Assembly: GCF_002742635.1 (NCBI RefSeq)
Contig: NZ_PEGF01000002.1
Location: 868,001 to 932,000, forward strand
Reading direction: 5' to 3'
DNA: 64,000 nucleotides
From: Caulobacter sp. X
GTDB taxonomy: Bacteria > Pseudomonadota > Alphaproteobacteria > Caulobacterales > Caulobacteraceae
Below, piece by piece: positions 49,544 to 57,953 of this stretch. Position 1 is the stretch's first letter. Every line of letters starts with the position of its first letter. Made by a program: the position numbers and the translations under genes. Below the pieces are notes generated by a model that worked only from the letters and a program-made list of their open reading frames with translations, did not search any database and was not told the origin of the DNA.

Positions 49544-50785
49544 CTACTTCGCCACGCTCTTCGCATAGGCCTGCGCCCCGGCCACCAGGCGCAGCACATT
49601 GCCGCTCCAGATGGCCTGGATGTCGGCGTCGCTATAGCCGGCGGCCTTCAGGCGGGCGGTGATCTTGGGGAGGTCGGCGACGTCCTCCAGGCCCTCGATT
49701 CCGCCGCCCCCGTCCCAGTCGGCGCCGACGCAGACGCCCTTGGGGCCCGCGATCTTCAGGGTGTGCAGCATGCTGTCCATGAAGATGTCGAAGTTGGCGC
49801 GGACCGGCGGGAACTGCTTGTCGACCGCCACGCGCTTGGCCATCCAGGCTTTCACATCCGCCTCGGTGGCGTCATCGCGCGGCGGGCGCGGGATCGCCGC
49901 CAGGGCCGCCTTGCGCTCGGGGCTGTCGACGCTCGCGATCAGATAGACCGAGTTGATGCAGATCGCCCCGCCGCTCTCGGCGATCTTCTTGATGCGGGCG
50001 TCATCCAGATTGCGGGGGTGGTCGAACACCGCCTTGGCGCCCGAGTGCGAGGCGATGATCGGCGCCTTGGAGAGCGCCACGGCCTGGTCGACCACGTCGT
50101 CGCTGGCGTGGCTGACGTCCACCAGGATGCCCAGGCGGTTGGCTTCGGCCAGCCAGCGCAGACCCAGCGGCGAGAAGCCGTTCCAGATCTTGCCCTTCGG
50201 GTCGGTCGAGCTGTCGGCGAACTGGTTGTTGCGGAAGTGGACCGGCCCGGCCATGCGCACGCCGGTCTTGTAGAAGGTCTCCATCAAGGTGAGATCCTCG
50301 CCCATCGGCCAGGAGTTCTCGATGCTCTGGAAGACGAAGACCTTGCCGGCCTTGTTGATCCGCGCGGCGTCCTCGGCCGTGTAGGCCAGCTCGAACTGGT
50401 CCGGATGGGCGGCCACCATCTCGCGGATTTCGGTCGCGCGATTGAGGGCGAAGTCGCGGGCCTTGCGATAGCCCTCGGCGGTCAGGTCGCCCTGGCCGGT
50501 GTAGATCACGAAGAAGCCGCCATCCAGGCCCCCGGCCTTCATGCGGGGCAGGTCGACCTGGGTGCCGTCCTCGGTCACCGCGTGCTTGTCCAGCATCGAC
50601 CAGCCGGGGCGCGAGAAGTGCTCGGGCGTGTCGAGGTGGGTGTCCAGGATCAGGAAGCCGTCATGCAGGGTCTTGATGGCTTTCGGAACATCGCCTGGCT
50701 TTTCAACGGCCTTCTTGTCTGCGGCGTGAGCGGCGGTGGAAAGCAGGGTGGCCGAGCCGAGGAGGACGGTGAGCAGGCGACGCAT
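49544..50785 (-). CDS. exported M19 family membrane dipeptidase
   Basis: 413 residues: signal peptide ([20 protein letters not shown]), zinc ligands in [13 protein letters not shown] (HxD), [13 protein letters not shown] (Glu), VDVSHASDD and [10 protein letters not shown] (His), and [14 protein letters not shown] near the end. Renal dipeptidase-type enzymes cleave dipeptides, often with D-residues. It runs against msrPQ and ends at the repeat doublet. Confidence 0.95.
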   Translation of the reverse strand: MRRLLTVLLGSATLLSTAAHAADKKAVEKPGDVPKAIKTLHDGFLILDTHLDTPEHFSRPGWSMLDKHAVTEDGTQVDLPRMKAGGLDGGFFVIYTGQGDLTAEGYRKARDFALNRATEIREMVAAHPDQFELAYTAEDAARINKAGKVFVFQSIENSWPMGEDLTLMETFYKTGVRMAGPVHFRNNQFADSSTDPKGKIWNGFSPLGLRWLAEANRLGILVDVSHASDDVVDQAVALSKAPIIASHSGAKAVFDHPRNLDDARIKKIAESGGAICINSVYLIASVDSPERKAALAAIPRPPRDDATEADVKAWMAKRVAVDKQFPPVRANFDIFMDSMLHTLKIAGPKGVCVGADWDGGGGIEGLEDVADLPKITARLKAAGYSDADIQAIWSGNVLRLVAGAQAYAKSVAK

Positions 50786-50839
50786 GGGAGCACTCCGGAC
50801 GAACTGAGGGCCCGACGCTCAAGGTTTGGAGGGCGGGCG

Positions 50840-51292
50840 TCAAGGGAGCGCGCGGCGTTCTCGCTTGCGGTCCACCCAATACCAGATCGTGGTCGCCGCC
50901 GACCCCAGGATGGCGATTTGCCAGGCATAGAAGCCGACGGCGAAGCTGCGGACCGCCGTCTGGCCGCTGTCGTCGTACATCGCGCGCCAGAAAAAGGCGT
51001 CCGCCGCGCAGATCACCGAGACCAGCGACAGGGGGATGTCCGTGCGCGGCGTGGCCCGGAAGGTGAAGGCGCCGCCAGTCAGCGCGACGAAGGTGAGGTT
51101 CGCGAACCAGCCAAACTGGGCGACCATGCCTCCGAGCCCGCCGAAGGCCAGCAGCGTCCAGCCGCGCATCCAATCGTAGCCGGAGTTTTCAAAGCGCGCG
51201 ACCGGCAGGGCCAGGGAAATCATCCAAAGCGCCAGCCACCCAAGGCTCAGGCGACGGCGCAGCAGATCCCTGGGCGTGAGAGGTCGCCTCAC
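50840..51292 (-). CDS. small multi-pass membrane protein
   Basis: 150 residues with about four membrane segments ([71 protein letters not shown]) and a basic start and end. I do not recognise a family. Its start overlaps the radC remnant stop by ATGA, so it was the downstream partner of radC before radC was cut. Confidence 0.7.
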   Translation of the reverse strand: MRRPLTPRDLLRRRLSLGWLALWMISLALPVARFENSGYDWMRGWTLLAFGGLGGMVAQFGWFANLTFVALTGGAFTFRATPRTDIPLSLVSVICAADAFFWRAMYDDSGQTAVRSFAVGFYAWQIAILGSAATTIWYWVDRKRERRALP

Positions 51293-51456
51293 ATCAACCC
51301 CAGCGCCTTGAAGCTCGCCACCCCCTCGCGACCGACCACCAGGTGATCATGGACGGCGATCTTCAGGGCTTTTCCGGCCTCGACGATCTGCTTGGTCATG
51401 TCGATGTCGGGGCGCGAGGGCGTCGGATCGCCCGACGGGTGGTTGTGGAGGACCCG
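51289..51456 (-). pseudogene. radC: radC remnant (C-terminal MPN/JAB part only)
   Basis: The last 55 or so codons of rad[20 protein letters not shown] (the JAB metal motif [11 protein letters not shown]), [34 protein letters not shown]. RadC proteins are about 220-240 residues with a helix-hairpin-helix start; here everything before the motif is missing and replaced by unrelated, AT-rich sequence (about 51457-51510). A frame stays open to 51600, but its first 48 codons do not resemble RadC. The break marks the edge of the metal-resistance genes. Confidence 0.85.
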
Positions 51457-51643
51457 ATGTAAATTAGGTAAGTTATTGGATATTTTGAAGATAATTCCAC
51501 CATCCGGCCGCCGATGGGGGCGGCAATCGGGGATGTTGCCATGCCGACCTATGCCTCGGTAGTTGGGCGCACATGATCTTACACGAGCGTCCATATTCAA
51601 TCATCCCCGGCGCAAGACGACGAATGACCGCCCGCTGAGACGC
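51457..51643. other. junction region between radC remnant and metal island
   Basis: It begins with an AT-rich tract (AAATTAGGTAAGTTATTGGA to about 51500), unlike everything around it, and then returns to average composition. No gene, tRNA or insertion-sequence end was recognised. The AT-rich tract is the likely outer end of an inserted element. Confidence 0.5.
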
Positions 51644-52036
51644 CTAGCCCGCCAGCGCCTCGATCACCCGGCAGTCGGCGGCCCGTCCGTCGCAGGTCGC
51701 CGCCACCATCCGTTGCAGTTCACCGCGCAGGGTCTCCAGCTGGGCGATCTTGGCCTCGACATCGTCGAGCTGTCGCGCCGCCAGGGCGTTGGCCTCGCCG
51801 CAGGGGCGCTCGGGATTGTCGGAAAGATCCAGCAGATTGCGGATCGCCTCGACCGAGAAGCCCAATTGGCGCGCGTGGCGGATGAAGGCCAGGCGGCGGA
51901 CGGCGTCCGCGTCATAGACCCGGCGATCATTGGCTGCTCGCCGGGGCTCCGGCAGCAGCCCGATCTCCTCATAGAAGCGGATGGTCGGGACCTTGACGTC
52001 GGCGGCCTTGGCCAAGAGGCCGATGGAAAGGGTCAT
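51644..52036 (-). CDS. MerR family metal-responsive regulator (CadR/ZntR-like)
   Basis: 130 residues: helix-turn-helix SIGLLAKAADVKVPTIRFYE, YEEIGLLPEPRR, a coiled-coil dimer helix, and metal cysteines C79 (PERPCGEA), C115 and C122 (CDGRAADC), the spacing of Zn/Cd/Pb sensors of the ZntR/CadR/PbrR group. It faces the CDF gene with a MerR-type dyad between, and probably turns on that gene on metal binding. Confidence 0.92.
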   Translation of the reverse strand: MTLSIGLLAKAADVKVPTIRFYEEIGLLPEPRRAANDRRVYDADAVRRLAFIRHARQLGFSVEAIRNLLDLSDNPERPCGEANALAARQLDDVEAKIAQLETLRGELQRMVAATCDGRAADCRVIEALAG

Positions 52037-52066
52037 GAGGTGCTCCTTAGTTTTGCAGATAGGCCC

Positions 52067-52097
52067 TTGATCCTCTAGTGGCTAGAGGATGCATGGT
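52067..52097 (+). promoter_or_regulatory. MerR-type promoter/operator
   Basis: A perfect 21-bp palindrome (ATCCTCTAG, TGG, CTAGAGGAT at 52070-52090) overlaps the -35 TTGATC (52067-52072) in the long-spacer layout of MerR promoters. With a 19-20 bp spacer the -10 falls at 52092-52097 and the transcript start near the CDF ATG at 52104. Confidence 0.8.
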
Positions 52098-52103
52098 GGC
52101 CTC

Positions 52104-52760
52104 ATGAGCGAATCCTGTTCCAGCAAACCGGCCGCGTCGGGCTGCGGTTGCGGAAGCGACGTCAAGTTCGACGGCGCCACGCCCGCCTATAGCCGCGCCC
52201 TGGCCTGGGTGATCGCCATCAACCTGGTCGGCTTTGTCGTGGTGCTGATCGGCGGCATGGTCGAAGGCTCGGCGTCGTTGTCGGCCAATGCGCTCGACTT
52301 CCTGGCCGACAGCGCCACCTACGCCATCAGTCTATGGGCCATCGGCAAGTCGGTGGGCATCCGCACCGGCGCGGCCCTGTTCAAGGGCGTCAGCCTGGGC
52401 CTGGTCGCCCTGTCGGTCGCGGGCTTCGCCGCCTGGCGCGCCTGGAGCGGCGCGGCGCCCTCGGGCGAGGCGATCTCGGCCCTGGGGCTGTTTGGCGCCC
52501 TGGCCAATCTCGTCGCCGCCGCCTTGCTCGTCCGCTATCGGGATGGCGACGCCAATGTCCGTTCGGTGTGGCTCTGCACGCGCAACGATCTGATCCAATG
52601 CCTGGGCGTGGCGGCTACCGGCGGGTTGGTCTGGCTGACCGGTTCGCGCTGGCCTGACCTGATCGTCGGCGTGCTCCTGGCCGGCGTCTTCCTGAGTTCG
52701 GCCTACCAGATCATCCGCCAGGCTCGCGACGAACACCGCGCCGACCTCGCGACTTCCTGA
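52104..52760 (+). CDS. cation diffusion facilitator-type metal transporter
   Basis: 218 residues: a Cys-rich start (SESCSSKPAASGCGCGSD) that may bind metal, then about five to six membrane segments; NALDFLADSATYAISLWAIG holds the HxxxD-like/DxxxD metal site segment of the CDF family. Lower than usual in length since the C-terminal cytoplasmic domain is missing. Directly controlled, it seems, by the divergent MerR regulator. The ATG at 52089 is in frame but lies within the dyad. Confidence 0.85.
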   Translation: MSESCSSKPAASGCGCGSDVKFDGATPAYSRALAWVIAINLVGFVVVLIGGMVEGSASLSANALDFLADSATYAISLWAIGKSVGIRTGAALFKGVSLGLVALSVAGFAAWRAWSGAAPSGEAISALGLFGALANLVAAALLVRYRDGDANVRSVWLCTRNDLIQCLGVAATGGLVWLTGSRWPDLIVGVLLAGVFLSSAYQIIRQARDEHRADLATS

Positions 52761-52811
52761 CATATGCTCAAGCTCTTGCCACACGCGCCTTTTTGCGCCC
52801 ATGGATTGATA

Positions 52812-54767
52812 ATGATTACTGGTCTCAAGGGGCGTCTGGCCTCGATCCTTGGCGGGCTGCTGGCGGTCCTGATCTTCACGGCGGCGCCGATGGCCCATGC
52901 CCAGGAGGCCAGTTCCTCGCAAACCGCCTGGCGGCTGCTCGACTATCTGTCGGTCGACTACGCGGGCGCGGTGAAAGACGGCAAGGTCATCAGCCCGTCC
53001 GAATATGCCGAGATGAACGAGTTCGCCGGCCAGGTGCCTGAGCGCATCGCCGGCCTGCCGGCCACCAAGGCTCAGCCGGACCTGCTGGCTAAGGCGCAAA
53101 GCCTGCAAGCCACGATCGCCGCCAAGCAGGAGCCGGCCGTGGTCTCGGCCAAGGCCCATGCCCTGGCCAACGACCTCCTGGCCGCCTATCCCACGCCCCT
53201 GGCCCCCAAGCGCGCGCCGGACCTGGCGCGCGGCGCGGCGCTCTATGCGGAAAACTGCGCGGCCTGCCACGGCGAGACCGGCAAGGCTGACGGCCCCAAC
53301 GCCGCGGGCCTGGATCCGCCGCCGATCGCCTTCGCCGACGCCGGCCGCGCGCGCCAGCGCAGCGTCTTTGGCCTCTACCAGGTGATCCAGCAGGGTCTCG
53401 ACGGCACCGCCATGGCCAGCTACGCCCACCTGCCGTCCGACGACCGCTGGGACCTGGCCTTCTATGTCGGGCGCTTCGCTTTCAGCGACGCCGAGGCCGC
53501 CGTCGGCGAAAAGCTCTGGAACGAGGACGCCGCCGTCCGCGCCCGCTTCCCCGACCTGCAGACCTTGACCCAGACCACGCCGGCCGCCCTGGCCACCACC
53601 CTCGGCGAGACCAAGGCCCGAGCGCTGACCGCCTATCTGCGACGCCATCCCGAAGTCGTCACCCGCACCGGCGGCGGCTCGCTCGATGTCGCCCGCCAGA
53701 AGCTCGCCGCAAGCCTCAAGGCCTACGAGGCCGGCGACCGCAAGGCCGCCGCCGACCTCGCGCTCGCGGCCTATCTCGATGGCTTCGAGCCGGTCGAGCC
53801 GTCGCTGGGCGCGCGCGATCCGGCCCTGATGCGACGGATCGAAGGGGCGATGGGCGACGTGCGCGGCGCGATCGGTAAGGCCGCGCCGGCCAGCGAGGTC
53901 AAGAGCCAGATCGAGCGGCTCGACGCCCTGTTCGCGGCCGCAGGCAGAGCCTTGGCCCCGGAAAAGGCCAACAGCCTGTCGAGCTTCGCCGGCGCCTTCA
54001 CCATCCTGTTGCGCGAGGGCCTGGAAGCCCTGCTGATCGTGGTCGCCATGATCGCCTTCCTGCGCAAGGCCGAGCGAACCGACGTGCTGCCCTACGTCCA
54101 CGGCGGCTGGATCGCAGCCCTGGCGGCTGGTGGTCTGACCTGGGCCGCAGCGACCTTCTTCATTTCGATCAGCGGGGCCAGCCGCGAGCTGACCGAGGGC
54201 TTCGGTTCGGTGATCGCCGCCGCCGTGCTGATCTCGGTCGGACTCTGGATGCACGGCAAGGCCCAGGCCGACGCTTGGCAGGTCTATATCCGCGAGAAAC
54301 TATCCCACGCGCTCTCCAAGTCGTCGGCGTGGTTCCTGTTCCTGCTGGCCTTCATCGTCGTCTATCGCGAGGTGTTCGAGACCATCCTGTTCCTGACGGC
54401 GCTGTGGACCCAGGGCGGGGCAGGGGCGGTGCTGGCCGGCGTCGGCTGCGCCGTCGTCGTCCTGGCCGCCATCGCCTGGGCCATGCTGCGGTTCTCCAAG
54501 CGCCTGCCGATCGGCAAGTTTTTCGAATACAGCGCCATCCTGATGGCGATCCTGGCGGTCGTCCTGGCCGGCAAGGGCGTGGCCGCGCTGCAGGAGGCTG
54601 GCCTCTTGGACCTGCACCCGCTGGCTCTGCCGCGCATCGAACTGCTGGGCTTCTTCCCGACCATCGAAGGCGTCGCCGCCCAGGCGCTCACCCTGGCCAT
54701 CCTGGTCGGCGGATTCTGGTGGTCTCGGCACAGAGCCGGCGAAATGGGGGCAAAGAGGTCCGCCTAA
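52812..54767 (+). CDS. cytochrome c-FTR1 iron permease fusion
   Basis: About 651 residues: signal peptide (ITGLKGRLASILGGLLAVLI, ending AHAQ), a class I cytochrome c domain with CAACH (C149, C152, H153), a helical linker, and an FTR1 permease with about seven membrane segments and the paired motifs LLREGLEALLIV and VVYREVFETILFL (R-E-x-x-E). An ATG at 52764, 3 bp after the CDF stop, is in frame and possible, but the signal peptide favours 52812. Fused haem and permease suggest oxidation-coupled uptake of iron. It is part of the metal cluster by position. Confidence 0.9.
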   Translation: MITGLKGRLASILGGLLAVLIFTAAPMAHAQEASSSQTAWRLLDYLSVDYAGAVKDGKVISPSEYAEMNEFAGQVPERIAGLPATKAQPDLLAKAQSLQATIAAKQEPAVVSAKAHALANDLLAAYPTPLAPKRAPDLARGAALYAENCAACHGETGKADGPNAAGLDPPPIAFADAGRARQRSVFGLYQVIQQGLDGTAMASYAHLPSDDRWDLAFYVGRFAFSDAEAAVGEKLWNEDAAVRARFPDLQTLTQTTPAALATTLGETKARALTAYLRRHPEVVTRTGGGSLDVARQKLAASLKAYEAGDRKAAADLALAAYLDGFEPVEPSLGARDPALMRRIEGAMGDVRGAIGKAAPASEVKSQIERLDALFAAAGRALAPEKANSLSSFAGAFTILLREGLEALLIVVAMIAFLRKAERTDVLPYVHGGWIAALAAGGLTWAAATFFISISGASRELTEGFGSVIAAAVLISVGLWMHGKAQADAWQVYIREKLSHALSKSSAWFLFLLAFIVVYREVFETILFLTALWTQGGAGAVLAGVGCAVVVLAAIAWAMLRFSKRLPIGKFFEYSAILMAILAVVLAGKGVAALQEAGLLDLHPLALPRIELLGFFPTIEGVAAQALTLAILVGGFWWSRHRAGEMGAKRSA

Positions 54768-54908
54768 GGGCCATCTGACCACTTCAAACGGGATGGGCAG
54801 GGCATCGAGAGAGATTCGATCATGGCGCGACAACGCGGTACGGGCTTCTGTAGCTTTCCGCTTTGCCCCAGTTATCGCGAAGTCTTCGCCAGGTGTTTGT
54901 TGCCGTAA

Positions 54909-54938
54909 TTGGAGCGCTCGGCAATGTGACACTATAAC
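54909..54938 (+). promoter_or_regulatory. candidate promoter of the czc operon
   Basis: TTGGAG (54909-54914), 18 bp, TATAAC (54933-54938), in an unusually AT-rich tract; a second TATAAC follows at 54948. It lies 56 bp before the ATG of the small protein gene. No regulator site was recognised. Confidence 0.4.
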
Positions 54939-54993
54939 ATGTAATCATATAACGCATTTCAATCTGGACTGAGCGGAGGTATTGCAGATTTCG

Positions 54994-55431
54994 ATGGCTG
55001 GAATCGCGCCCCTTCGTCGGCAAGTCGGCAGATATGCCGACACGTGGCGCTCGCGCCGCGCGCCGTCCTCGCGATTCAGCTTCGGCAAGGCATGGGCGCT
55101 GTTCGTAACCTGCACGTTCATCCTCGGCATCGTCATCTGCGGACCTGCTGAGCACGCTGCGCTGGAGACCGAAACTCAGGTCGCCAGCCAGATCGTCATG
55201 TCGAGCGTCCAGGCGCCAGCATTGATCAAGACCGCTGGCGACCAGAAGACCCCCATCAAGAGAACGCTCACGGCCTGCACCGGTCATTGTTCGGCGCATG
55301 GCATAAGCTTGCCCGTGTCCTTCGCGCCCGAGATGATAGCGTTTGAGCATCGTGCCGTTTGGCTGGCCGAGCCGGATGTGGGCCTGCTCATCGATCGTTC
55401 CGTCCTGCTCGAACGTCCGCCTAGAGCCTGA
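54994..55431 (+). CDS. small uncharacterised protein of the metal cluster
   Basis: 145 residues: a basic start, one membrane segment or signal (KAWALFVTCTFILGIVICG, about 32-50) and a short periplasmic region with a Cys/His cluster CTGHCSAHG (about 114-122) that could bind metal. I know no family. A TTG at 54982 is in frame. A GCGGAGG lies 14 bp upstream. It precedes czcC by 61 bp and is probably in the same transcript. Confidence 0.6.
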   Translation: MAGIAPLRRQVGRYADTWRSRRAPSSRFSFGKAWALFVTCTFILGIVICGPAEHAALETETQVASQIVMSSVQAPALIKTAGDQKTPIKRTLTACTGHCSAHGISLPVSFAPEMIAFEHRAVWLAEPDVGLLIDRSVLLERPPRA

Positions 55432-55492
55432 CGCGACCCTTCCGCCCGAGGAGGCGGACCGTTTGCGTCTCAATCTCTAGGAACACATCTTC

Positions 55493-56755
55493 ATGACTCT
55501 CATCATGCGTGGACAGCTGCGTTTCGCGGCCGTGAGCGTGGTCGCGATTGTCGGCGCGTTGGCGTCCGCTCGCGGCGCGGCGGCCGATCCGGCGCCGCCT
55601 TTCAAGGACCTTCTCGCCCAGGCGCAAGCCAATGCCCCAAGGCTCGCCGAAGCCGCCGCCGGCGTGCGCCAGGCCGAGGGCCTGGCTCGTCAGGCTGGCG
55701 CTCGACCCAATCCCACCGTCGGGATGGAGATCGAGAACTTCAGCGGCAGCGGCGTCTATAGCGGCGCGAACAATGCCGAGACGACCTTTTCGCTGAGCCA
55801 GCCGCTCGAAGTCGGGGGCAAGCGCGGCGCGCGGGTCGCCGCCGGTCGGGCGGCTCTCGATGCTGCACGGGCGCGGCTGGTCCAGTCGAAGGCCGATTTC
55901 GCCTTCGCTCTGGCCGACGCCTACGCCCAGGCCGAAGCCGCCGAACGCCGGGTCGCCCTGGCCGAAGAGGCCGTGACGCTGTCCGACGAGACCCTGCGCG
56001 CCTCCCGAGCTCTGGTCGACGCGGGCAAAGAGGCCGAACTGCGAACCCTCCAGGCGCAAGCCGCGCTCACCGGCGCGCGCGCGTCGTTGGAAGAAGCGCG
56101 GGCCGAGCGGACGGGCGCCTTCTCGCGGCTCACCGCTCTCGTCGGATCGACCACGCCCTACACCTCGCTCAGCGACAGCCTGCTGACCAACCCCAAGGTC
56201 ACGAGCCAGCCGGGCGACATCGACGCGCTGTCGACGCCCGCCGTTCTGGCGGCCGAGGCCGATCGCGAAGCCGCCGCCCGTCGCGTGCGCATCGAGCGGA
56301 CCCGCGCTGTGCCGGACGTCACGGTCTCGGCCGGCGTTCGCCGGTTCAGCGGCGACGACTCCACGGCCTTGGTCGCGGGCGTGTCGCTTCCGATCCCGGT
56401 CTTCGACCAGAACCGCGGCAACATCACCGCCGCCCAAGGCGAGCTGCAGGCCGCCGAGGCTCGGCTCAATGCCGCGCGGTTCGACGCCGAGGCCGACATC
56501 CGCACGGCCCGCTTCCAGCTGGGCGCGGCCCAGTCGCGCGCCGACGCGGCCGGCCAGGGCGAAACCAGCGCCGCCGAAGCCTTCCGCCTCACGCGGATCG
56601 CCTACGAGTCCGGCAAGGCCCCCCTTGTCGAACTAATCAATGCGCGCCGGTCCCTGGCCGAAGCGCGTGACCAAACCATTCAGGCCCAATTGGCGCGCGT
56701 TCGCGCCGAGGCCGACCTGGCGCGCCTGCAAGGCCGCCTCTTCGGAGATCGCTGA
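55493..56755 (+). CDS. czcC: outer membrane factor CzcC (TolC family)
   Basis: 420 residues: signal peptide (LRFAAVSVVAIVGALASARG, ending near ADP), and the paired coiled-coil repeats of TolC-type outer membrane proteins (ARPNPTVGMEIENFSGSG, FSLSQPLEVGGKRGARVAAG, GVSLPIPVFDQNRGNITAAQ, RITRIAYESGKAPLVELIN-like end). It forms the outer duct of the CzcCBA pump. The stop overlaps the start of czcB. Confidence 0.92.
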   Translation: MTLIMRGQLRFAAVSVVAIVGALASARGAAADPAPPFKDLLAQAQANAPRLAEAAAGVRQAEGLARQAGARPNPTVGMEIENFSGSGVYSGANNAETTFSLSQPLEVGGKRGARVAAGRAALDAARARLVQSKADFAFALADAYAQAEAAERRVALAEEAVTLSDETLRASRALVDAGKEAELRTLQAQAALTGARASLEEARAERTGAFSRLTALVGSTTPYTSLSDSLLTNPKVTSQPGDIDALSTPAVLAAEADREAAARRVRIERTRAVPDVTVSAGVRRFSGDDSTALVAGVSLPIPVFDQNRGNITAAQGELQAAEARLNAARFDAEADIRTARFQLGAAQSRADAAGQGETSAAEAFRLTRIAYESGKAPLVELINARRSLAEARDQTIQAQLARVRAEADLARLQGRLFGDR

Positions 56756-57921
56756 TGCGCAAGTCCAACTCCTCGAACCGGCAGTTGCTGCTGGCCGGCG
56801 CGGCCGTGGTGGTCGTGGCGATCGCCGCCTTCTCGGTCGGCAAGATGTCGGGCGGCAAACCCGCCGAGACCGCGACCGCTGAAAAGCCGGCGGCGGCAGC
56901 TCCCGCGGCCGGACCCCAGAGCCTGTCGATGGGCCCCGAGCGCATCACCGCCTCGGGCGTCCAACTGCAGACGGTCAACACCGGGGGCCTGGCTTCCGAG
57001 GTCGTCGCGCAGGCCACGGTCGAAGCCGAACCCGGTGGGGAGGCGGCTCTGACCGCCCGCGCCGCCGGTTCGATCACCCGGATCACCAAGCGCCTCGGCG
57101 ACCCCGTGCGGGCCGGCGAGACCCTGGCCCTGGTCTCCAGTCGCGAGGCCGCCCAGATCTCAGCCGACCGCAGCGTGGCTTCGGCCAGGGCCGACCTGGC
57201 CCGCAAGAACCTGGCCCGCGAAAAGCGCCTCTTCGAACAGAAGGTCAGCCCGCGTCAGGACTACGAGACGGCTCAGGCCGAAGTCGCGGTGGCCGAGGCC
57301 GAGGCCCGTCGCGCGGCCACGGCCGCCGGCGCCTCGGCGGTGTCGGGCGGCTATGTCGCCGTCATCAGCCCGATCAACGGCCGCGTCACCGCCATGACCG
57401 CCAGCCTGGGCGCCTTCGTGGCCCCCGAGACCGAACTCTTCCGTATCTCCGATCCGGCCAAGATCCAGGTCGACGCGTCGGTTACCGCCGCGGACGCCCG
57501 CAGGGTCCAGCCCGGCGACCAGGCGATCGTCGAGACGACCAGCGGCGAGACCCGCACCGCCGTCGTGCGATCGGTGACCCCCGGCGTCAACGAGGAGACC
57601 CGCAGCGCCACGGTGGTCCTGACCCTGACCGGGGGAACCGGCGCGCTGCAGCCGGGCCAGTTGGTCCGCGCCCGCATCACCTCGCGCCAGTCGACCTCCA
57701 GCGGGATCGTCGTCTCCGAGGAGGCTGTTCAGAACCTGAACGGGAACGACGTCGTCTTCGTCCGGACCAAGGAGGGCTTCCGCGTGCAGCACGTTCTGGT
57801 CGGCCAGCGCAGCGGCGGCCGGGTGGTCATCGTCGACGGCTTGAAGGGGGGCGAGACCGTAGCGGTCAAGAACGCCTTCTTGCTGAAGGCAGAGCTCGGC
57901 AAGAGCTCGGAAGAAGACTGA
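56755..57921 (+). CDS. czcB: RND efflux adaptor CzcB
   Basis: 388 residues: N-terminal membrane anchor/signal (QLLLAGAAVVVVAIAAFSVG), barrel-sandwich pieces (AAGSITRITKRLGDPVRAGE and VAVISPINGRVTAMTASLGA), a helical hairpin (ADLARKNLAREKRLFEQKVS) and the beta-barrel (KIQVDASVTAADARRVQPGD). It links CzcA to CzcC. The extra metal-binding tail of some CzcB proteins is absent. Confidence 0.93.
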   Translation: MRKSNSSNRQLLLAGAAVVVVAIAAFSVGKMSGGKPAETATAEKPAAAAPAAGPQSLSMGPERITASGVQLQTVNTGGLASEVVAQATVEAEPGGEAALTARAAGSITRITKRLGDPVRAGETLALVSSREAAQISADRSVASARADLARKNLAREKRLFEQKVSPRQDYETAQAEVAVAEAEARRAATAAGASAVSGGYVAVISPINGRVTAMTASLGAFVAPETELFRISDPAKIQVDASVTAADARRVQPGDQAIVETTSGETRTAVVRSVTPGVNEETRSATVVLTLTGGTGALQPGQLVRARITSRQSTSSGIVVSEEAVQNLNGNDVVFVRTKEGFRVQHVLVGQRSGGRVVIVDGLKGGETVAVKNAFLLKAELGKSSEED

Positions 57922-57953
57922 ACCCCTAACCGCTAGTCCGGAGACACGCCGAA

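Noticed and set aside
51457-51600. N-terminal half of a complete small radC-like gene (51289-51600)
   Set aside because: The first 48 codons do not resemble RadC and have AT-rich, unusual composition; treated as unrelated sequence joined to a fragment.
54768-54993. A coding gene in the 226-bp gap before the small protein gene
   Set aside because: Only short frames without start signals are seen; the region holds an AT-rich promoter-like tract.
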